Shown piece after piece: positions 7,039 through 10,165 of a DNA stretch of 10,165 bases. Made by a program: the position numbers and the translations under genes. The notes under the pieces were generated by a model. The model did not search any database, had not been told where the DNA came from, and saw only the letters and a program-made list of their open reading frames with translations. How positions within the stretch are numbered: the first letter of the stretch is position 1; each line of letters starts with the position of its first letter. The stretch is from Prevotellaceae bacterium (GTDB taxonomy: Bacteria; Bacteroidota; Bacteroidia; Bacteroidales; Paludibacteraceae), in assembly GCA_031290375.1 (NCBI GenBank), contig JAITNR010000023.1:1-10165 (forward strand). The letters are read 5' to 3'.

Positions 7039-7185
7039 CAGTTCGAAAAATATTATTCACGTCATATAGATTACTCATTATCAGTAATTTAACATTGTTT
7101 TTAAGTGAATTAGCCCACGAAAAGAACAGTAGCCCGCTGGTAGTGCAAGTTTATTTGTTTATTAAAAAATTAAAAGAAATTAATT
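7039..7185 (+). promoter_or_regulatory. 147-nt untranslated leader of rplM
   Basis: Between the promoter and the GTG start there is no ORF. The clearest fold is a 9-bp hairpin, TAGATTACT (7067-7075) with AGTAATTTA (7083-7091), including one G-U pair. TAGCCC occurs twice (7110-7115 and 7130-7135). In E. coli the rplM-rpsI operon is repressed through its leader by L13; whether this leader does the same is inference. Confidence 0.4.
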
Positions 7186-7641
7186 GTGGATACTCTTAGT
7201 TATAAAACGGTTTCAATCAACAGAGCGACTGCACAAAAAGAGTGGGTTGTAGTTGATGCAAATGATTTGGTTTTGGGACGTATGTCCTCCAAAGTAGCAA
7301 AATTGCTGCGTGGAAAATACAAACCAAGTTTTACTCCGCACGTTGATTGCGGTGATAATGTGATAATTATCAATGCCGAGAAGGTTCGCCTCACAGGCAG
7401 AAAATGGACAGACAGGATTTATCTTCGTCATACGCTCTATCCGGGCGGACAGAGAGAAACAACGCCTGCCGAAATGATGGCGAAAAGCCCAGAAAAGCTT
7501 ATTCGCAAGGTTGTAAAAGGTATGTTGCCCAAAAACGTTTTGGCAAACGCCATTATCAACAATCTCCATGTTTATGCAGGTTCGGAGCATCCGCACGCTG
7601 CCCAAAATCCAAAAGTTATTGATTTAAACAAAATTAAATAG
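7186..7641 (+). CDS. rplM: 50S ribosomal protein L13
   Basis: A 151-residue ribosomal protein, an early-assembling component of the large subunit. Recognised from EWVVVDANDLVLGRMSSKVAKLLRGKYKPSFTPHVDCGDNVIIINAEKVRLTG, YPGGQRETTPAEMMAKSPEKLIRKVVKGMLPKN and the C-terminal VYAGSEHPHAAQNPKVIDL. The start is GTG: the N-terminus DTLSYKTVS is typical of Bacteroidota L13 and no ATG is available in frame nearby. No strong Shine-Dalgarno precedes it, only the A-rich TAAAAGAAATTAATT common in this phylum. rpsI follows after 5 nt. Confidence 0.97.
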   Translation: MDTLSYKTVSINRATAQKEWVVVDANDLVLGRMSSKVAKLLRGKYKPSFTPHVDCGDNVIIINAEKVRLTGRKWTDRIYLRHTLYPGGQRETTPAEMMAKSPEKLIRKVVKGMLPKNVLANAIINNLHVYAGSEHPHAAQNPKVIDLNKIK

Positions 7642-7646
7642 TATTT

Positions 7647-8033
7647 ATGGAAGTAATAAACGCTATAGGAAGAAGAAAAGCGGCAGTTGCCCGCATTTTT
7701 GTAAAGTCAGGTTCGGGTAAAATCGTTATCAACAAAAGAGAAATTGATAATTATTTTCCATCTACTATACTGCAATATGTTGTACGTCAGCCACTTAACA
7801 AAATTGAAGTTGTAGAAAAATATGACATCAACGTAAATCTTTACGGCGGTGGATTTAAGGGACAGGCAGAGGCATTGCGTCTGGCTATTGCTCGCGCTTT
7901 GGTTAAGATTGATGAAAACAACAAGCCTGCACTGAAAGCAGAAGGTTTCCTCACACGCGATAGCCGTATTGTTGAGCGTAAGAAACCGGGTCGTCCAAAA
8001 GCTCGCAAACGTTTCCAATTCTCAAAACGTTAA
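7647..8033 (+). CDS. rpsI: 30S ribosomal protein S9
   Basis: A 128-residue small-subunit protein whose C-terminal tail reaches the P-site tRNA. Family features are AIGRRKAAVARIFVKSGSGKIVINKR near the N-terminus, VNLYGGGFKGQAEALRLAIARALV in the middle, and LTRDSRIVERKKPGRPKARKRFQFSKR at the end. The terminal Lys-Arg is conserved and contacts tRNA. It starts 5 nt after rplM and is surely co-transcribed and probably translationally coupled. Confidence 0.98.
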   Translation: MEVINAIGRRKAAVARIFVKSGSGKIVINKREIDNYFPSTILQYVVRQPLNKIEVVEKYDINVNLYGGGFKGQAEALRLAIARALVKIDENNKPALKAEGFLTRDSRIVERKKPGRPKARKRFQFSKR

Positions 8034-8247
8034 GAGTTCTATTTGTAGCAATGTGTTTTTACACATGATTATGCAGATTAACACGCAGTTATGCTTATGT
8101 CGGCTGCGGTTTGGCTGGTCTGTAAAAAGCATTGTAATGTGTTTAGTATCTAAATTGTCGTGACTTTTTATTCAAAAACTACTCGACAATTGCCCTACTA
8201 AAAGAATGTAAACATTTAAAAAGCAAAAATTAAAAAATATATAAAAA
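8034..8247 (+). promoter_or_regulatory. Structured spacer/leader between rpsI and rpsB
   Basis: 214 nt without a gene or a recognisable TAnnTTTG promoter. A local hairpin ATGTGT/ACACAT (8051-8056 with 8061-8066) competes with a longer-range stem: CAATG (8049-8053) with CATTG (8130-8134), and TTTTTACA (8056-8063) with TGTAAAAA (8121-8128). That stem encloses a 5-bp hairpin CGCAG/CTGCG (8084-8088 with 8104-8108). A further 8-bp hairpin AATTGTCG/CGACAATT (8153-8160 with 8184-8191) contains an inner TTTTT/AAAAA pairing. In E. coli S2 represses its own operon through the rpsB leader; a similar role here is inference. Confidence 0.45.
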
Positions 8248-9039
8248 ATGCGTCAAACAAATTTTCAAGAATTATTAGAAGCCGGAGCACATTTCGGACA
8301 CATGAAAAGGAAATGGCATCCTGCAATGGCACCGTACATCTTTATGGAACGTAACGGCATTCATATTATTGACCTTCACAAAACGGTTGCCAAAATCGAA
8401 GAGGCAGCTGCAGCACTAAAGCAAATTGCCAAGTCGGACAAAAAAGTACTGTTTGTTTCTACAAAGAAACAGGCTAAGCAGGTTGTGGCAGACAAGGCTA
8501 CAGAAGCGGGAATGCCGTATATTACAGAGCGTTGGGCTGGCGGTATGCTTACCAACTTCCAAACTATCAGAAAGGCTGTCAGAAAAATGGATACCATTGA
8601 CAAGATGGAAACAGACGGCACTTTAAACACAATGTCAAAGAGGGAAAAACTGCAAATCAAGCGTCAAAGAGATAAACTCGAAACCAATCTCGGTTCTATC
8701 AAAAGTATGAGCAGAATTCCTGCCGCTTTGTTCGTTGTTGATGTAATAAAAGAACACATTGCAGTTGCAGAAGCGGTAAGACTTGGTATCCCTGTCTTTG
8801 GAATTGTTGATACCAATTCAGACCCCTCTGATATTGACTTTGTAATACCCTGCAATGATGATGCTACAAAGGCTATTGACATTATCCTTTCAATTATGGT
8901 TGATGCTGTAAAAGAGGGATTTCAGGAACGCAAAGTAGAGAAAAACGACGAAGAAACATCAAGTTTTGAAGTCAAAGAAAGACGTACCCGTGCAAGAAAG
9001 GGGGCGAGAAATGAGGAAGTTAGAACAACAGAGGAGTGA
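8248..9039 (+). CDS. rpsB: 30S ribosomal protein S2
   Basis: A 263-residue small-subunit protein that joins late in assembly and helps anchor S1 where present. Recognised from the N-terminal FQELLEAGAHFGHMKRKWHPAMAPYIF, the NGIHIIDLHKT segment, VLFVSTKKQAKQVV, ITERWAGGMLTNFQTI, and the highly conserved IPVFGIVDTNSDPSDIDFVIPCNDDATKAI. The C-terminal ~35 residues are a charged extension (VEKNDEETSS…RRTRARKGARNEE), variable in the family. The start has only an A-rich upstream region, no Shine-Dalgarno. tsf follows after 78 nt, the usual bacterial arrangement. Confidence 0.98.
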   Translation: MRQTNFQELLEAGAHFGHMKRKWHPAMAPYIFMERNGIHIIDLHKTVAKIEEAAAALKQIAKSDKKVLFVSTKKQAKQVVADKATEAGMPYITERWAGGMLTNFQTIRKAVRKMDTIDKMETDGTLNTMSKREKLQIKRQRDKLETNLGSIKSMSRIPAALFVVDVIKEHIAVAEAVRLGIPVFGIVDTNSDPSDIDFVIPCNDDATKAIDIILSIMVDAVKEGFQERKVEKNDEETSSFEVKERRTRARKGARNEEVRTTEE

Positions 9040-9052
9040 TTGAATTTTATTA

Positions 9053-9080
9053 GTTATGAATTTTTAATTCGTAACTTTTT
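9053..9080 (+). terminator. Terminator- or attenuator-like hairpin between rpsB and tsf
   Basis: GTTATGAATT (9053-9062) pairs over 10 bp (one G-U) with AATTCGTAAC (9066-9075) around a 3-nt TTT loop, and TTTTT follows at 9076-9080. The stem is AT-rich, so termination is probably partial. It would lower tsf transcription relative to rpsB. Confidence 0.55.
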
Positions 9081-9098
9081 ATTAAAAAAATTAAAATT

Positions 9099-9105
9099 AA
9101 GGAGG
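9099..9105 (+). promoter_or_regulatory. Strong Shine-Dalgarno sequence upstream of tsf
   Basis: AAGGAGG is a full Shine-Dalgarno match. It lies 12 nt before the ATG at 9118, longer than the usual 5-9 nt. None of the other genes in this window has such a site. It helps choose ATG 9118 over the in-frame TTG at 9040. Confidence 0.6.
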
Positions 9106-9117
9106 AAAAATAAACTT

Positions 9118-9936
9118 ATGGCAGTAACAATGGCGGAGATACAGAAACTTCGTACAATGACAGGCGCCGGAATGATGGATTGCAAGAATGCCTTGGCAGA
9201 AGCAGACGGCGATATGGAAAAAGCGATAGAACTGATTCGCAAACGCGGACAGGCAATAGCCGCAAAACGCTCTGACAGAGAGGCTTCCGAAGGTTGTGTT
9301 CTGGCAGGTATCAAAGATGGCTTTGCAGCAATAATAGCAGTAAAATGTGAAACTGACTTTGTAGCTAAAAATGCTGATTTTGTAGCTCTTGCACAAATGA
9401 TTTTGGATATTGCGCTTGAGCAGAAACCGACAACTTTAGACCAATTACTCTCTGTCGCTGTTGATGGCAGAACTATTGCTGAACTCATTACCGAACGCAG
9501 TGGCATTACGGGTGAAAAGATGGAACTCGGTTATTATGAATTTGTGAAAGGTAATACAGTGGTTGAATACAACCACACGGGCAACAAACTTTCAACGATT
9601 GTGGCTTTTGAACAGGCAAACGTTGAGCGTCAGGTAGCGCGCGACATAGCAATGCAGGTAGCCTCAATGAACCCTATCTCCCTGACTAAGGATACTGTAC
9701 CTGAGAAAGTCATTGCACAAGAATTGGAAATAGGCAGAGACAAGGCTCGACAAGAGGGCAAACCTGAAAATATGCTTGATAAGATTGCTCAGGGGCGTTT
9801 GCAGAAATTTTTTCAGGAATCAACCCTTATGGCGCAAGAGTTTATCAAGGACAACAAAATCACAATTGAGCAATATGCCAAGCAAAACAACGCAATACCT
9901 GTTGACTTTAAGCGTGTTACGCTAAATCAGGATTAA
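9118..9936 (+). CDS. tsf: Translation elongation factor Ts
   Basis: A 272-residue guanine-nucleotide exchange factor that releases GDP from EF-Tu in the cytoplasm. The N-terminal UBA-like domain reads MAVTMAEIQKLRTMTGAGMMDCKNALAEADGD and contains the conserved RTMTGAGMMDCK-type signature. KRSDREASEGCV and CETDFVAKN (about 77-85) follow; the TDFV motif contacts EF-Tu. The dimerisation/core domains continue to VDFKRVTLNQD. The open frame extends upstream to 9040, but the extra residues (MNFISYEFLIRNFLLKK…) translate the spacer hairpin and are unlike the family, so ATG 9118 with AAGGAGG upstream is the start. It is last in the cluster and followed by a strong terminator. Confidence 0.97.
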   Translation: MAVTMAEIQKLRTMTGAGMMDCKNALAEADGDMEKAIELIRKRGQAIAAKRSDREASEGCVLAGIKDGFAAIIAVKCETDFVAKNADFVALAQMILDIALEQKPTTLDQLLSVAVDGRTIAELITERSGITGEKMELGYYEFVKGNTVVEYNHTGNKLSTIVAFEQANVERQVARDIAMQVASMNPISLTKDTVPEKVIAQELEIGRDKARQEGKPENMLDKIAQGRLQKFFQESTLMAQEFIKDNKITIEQYAKQNNAIPVDFKRVTLNQD

Positions 9937-9961
9937 ACAACCGGAACTAAGCGACAAAGAG

Positions 9962-10000
9962 AAAAACGAGGCTTTTGGAAAAGAGAGGCTCGTTTTTTTT
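9962..10000 (+). terminator. Rho-independent terminator of the rpsB-tsf operon
   Basis: A 9-bp stem AAAAACGAG (9962-9970) with CTCGTTTTT (9989-9997) has an inner CTTT/AAAG pairing in its loop and ends in eight T. It begins 26 nt after the tsf stop. Confidence 0.92.
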
Positions 10001-10165
10001 GTTGAGAAATTAACCAAAATAAAATAAAACAAGTCCGCAGAAAACGCATTCATTATTCATTAAAAATGTTTTAGTCCGTGGGGTGTTATGTGAATAACTG
10101 CAAGTCCTGACTTCGACGGTCAAAAATCACAAAGCAATATCATTCAATGACTTACCAAAACAGCG
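10001..10165. other. Terminal 165 nt without a recognisable gene
   Basis: Reading inward from the right edge, stops occur early in all three minus-strand frames, and no plus-strand start with a credible product or TAnnTTTG promoter is visible. It is probably intergenic. Confidence 0.5.

Noticed and set aside
8034..8163. Small ORFs in the rpsI-rpsB spacer (for example the frame 7969-8163)
   Set aside because: Half of it overlaps rpsI out of frame and the remainder has no domain or start signal; RNA structure explains the spacer better.
9040..9117. N-terminal extension of EF-Ts from the TTG at 9040
   Set aside because: It translates the hairpin spacer, is unlike any EF-Ts N-terminus, and a strong Shine-Dalgarno precedes the ATG at 9118.

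Overview
The window looks like chromosomal DNA of a Bacteroidota member, probably an uncultured or lesser-known Bacteroidales. Four observations support this: (i) several promoters fit the phylum's TTTG / 19 nt / TAnnTTTG pattern; (ii) the gene order rplM-rpsI-rpsB-tsf; (iii) a PorE-type multidomain OmpA lipoprotein, a component of the type IX secretion system; (iv) a 'Fibrobacter succinogenes major paralogous' (FISUMP) domain protein. The three tRNA genes lack an encoded CCA. I cannot name a genus from the sequence alone.

Layout. 1-776: C-terminal part of a FISUMP-domain surface protein whose frame is broken twice by compensating single-base shifts. 780-875: a 96-nt imperfect palindrome with about 9-nt periodicity, followed by an ordinary intrinsic terminator (881-920). 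1049-1207: promoter, tRNA-Phe(GAA) and terminator. 1339-3327: a PorE-like lipoprotein. 3419-4393: a secreted tandem retropepsin-like protein with unusual active-site motifs. 4426-4872: smpB. 4933-5622: a lipoprotein cyclophilin. 5655-6926, minus strand: tRNA-Gly(GCC) and tRNA-Leu(TAA) with their own promoter and terminator, and upstream of them a lipid A-type lysophospholipid acyltransferase. 6971-7038: divergent promoters. 7186-10000: rplM-rpsI, a 214-nt structured spacer, rpsB, a hairpin-bearing spacer, tsf, and a strong terminator. 10001-10165 shows no gene.

How the genes relate. Most of the window is translation machinery: three tRNAs, SmpB, L13, S9, S2 and EF-Ts. Promoters of tRNA-Phe, tRNA-Gly/Leu and rplM share not only the -7 box but also the next ~8 bases (CTTTGCAGTYCGA), suggesting common growth-related control. 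The remaining genes are cell-envelope functions: PorE-like secretion anchor, secreted aspartyl-protease-like protein, periplasmic or membrane-anchored prolyl isomerase, lipid A acyltransferase and FISUMP protein.

This is mostly an ordinary housekeeping region. I do not see an unknown multi-gene system. The parts most worth a second look are the 96-nt periodic palindrome after the broken FISUMP gene, the protease-like protein with DNG and DCG in place of DTG/DSG in both halves, and the two spacers inside the ribosomal cluster, which can form mutually exclusive or terminator-like RNA structures.
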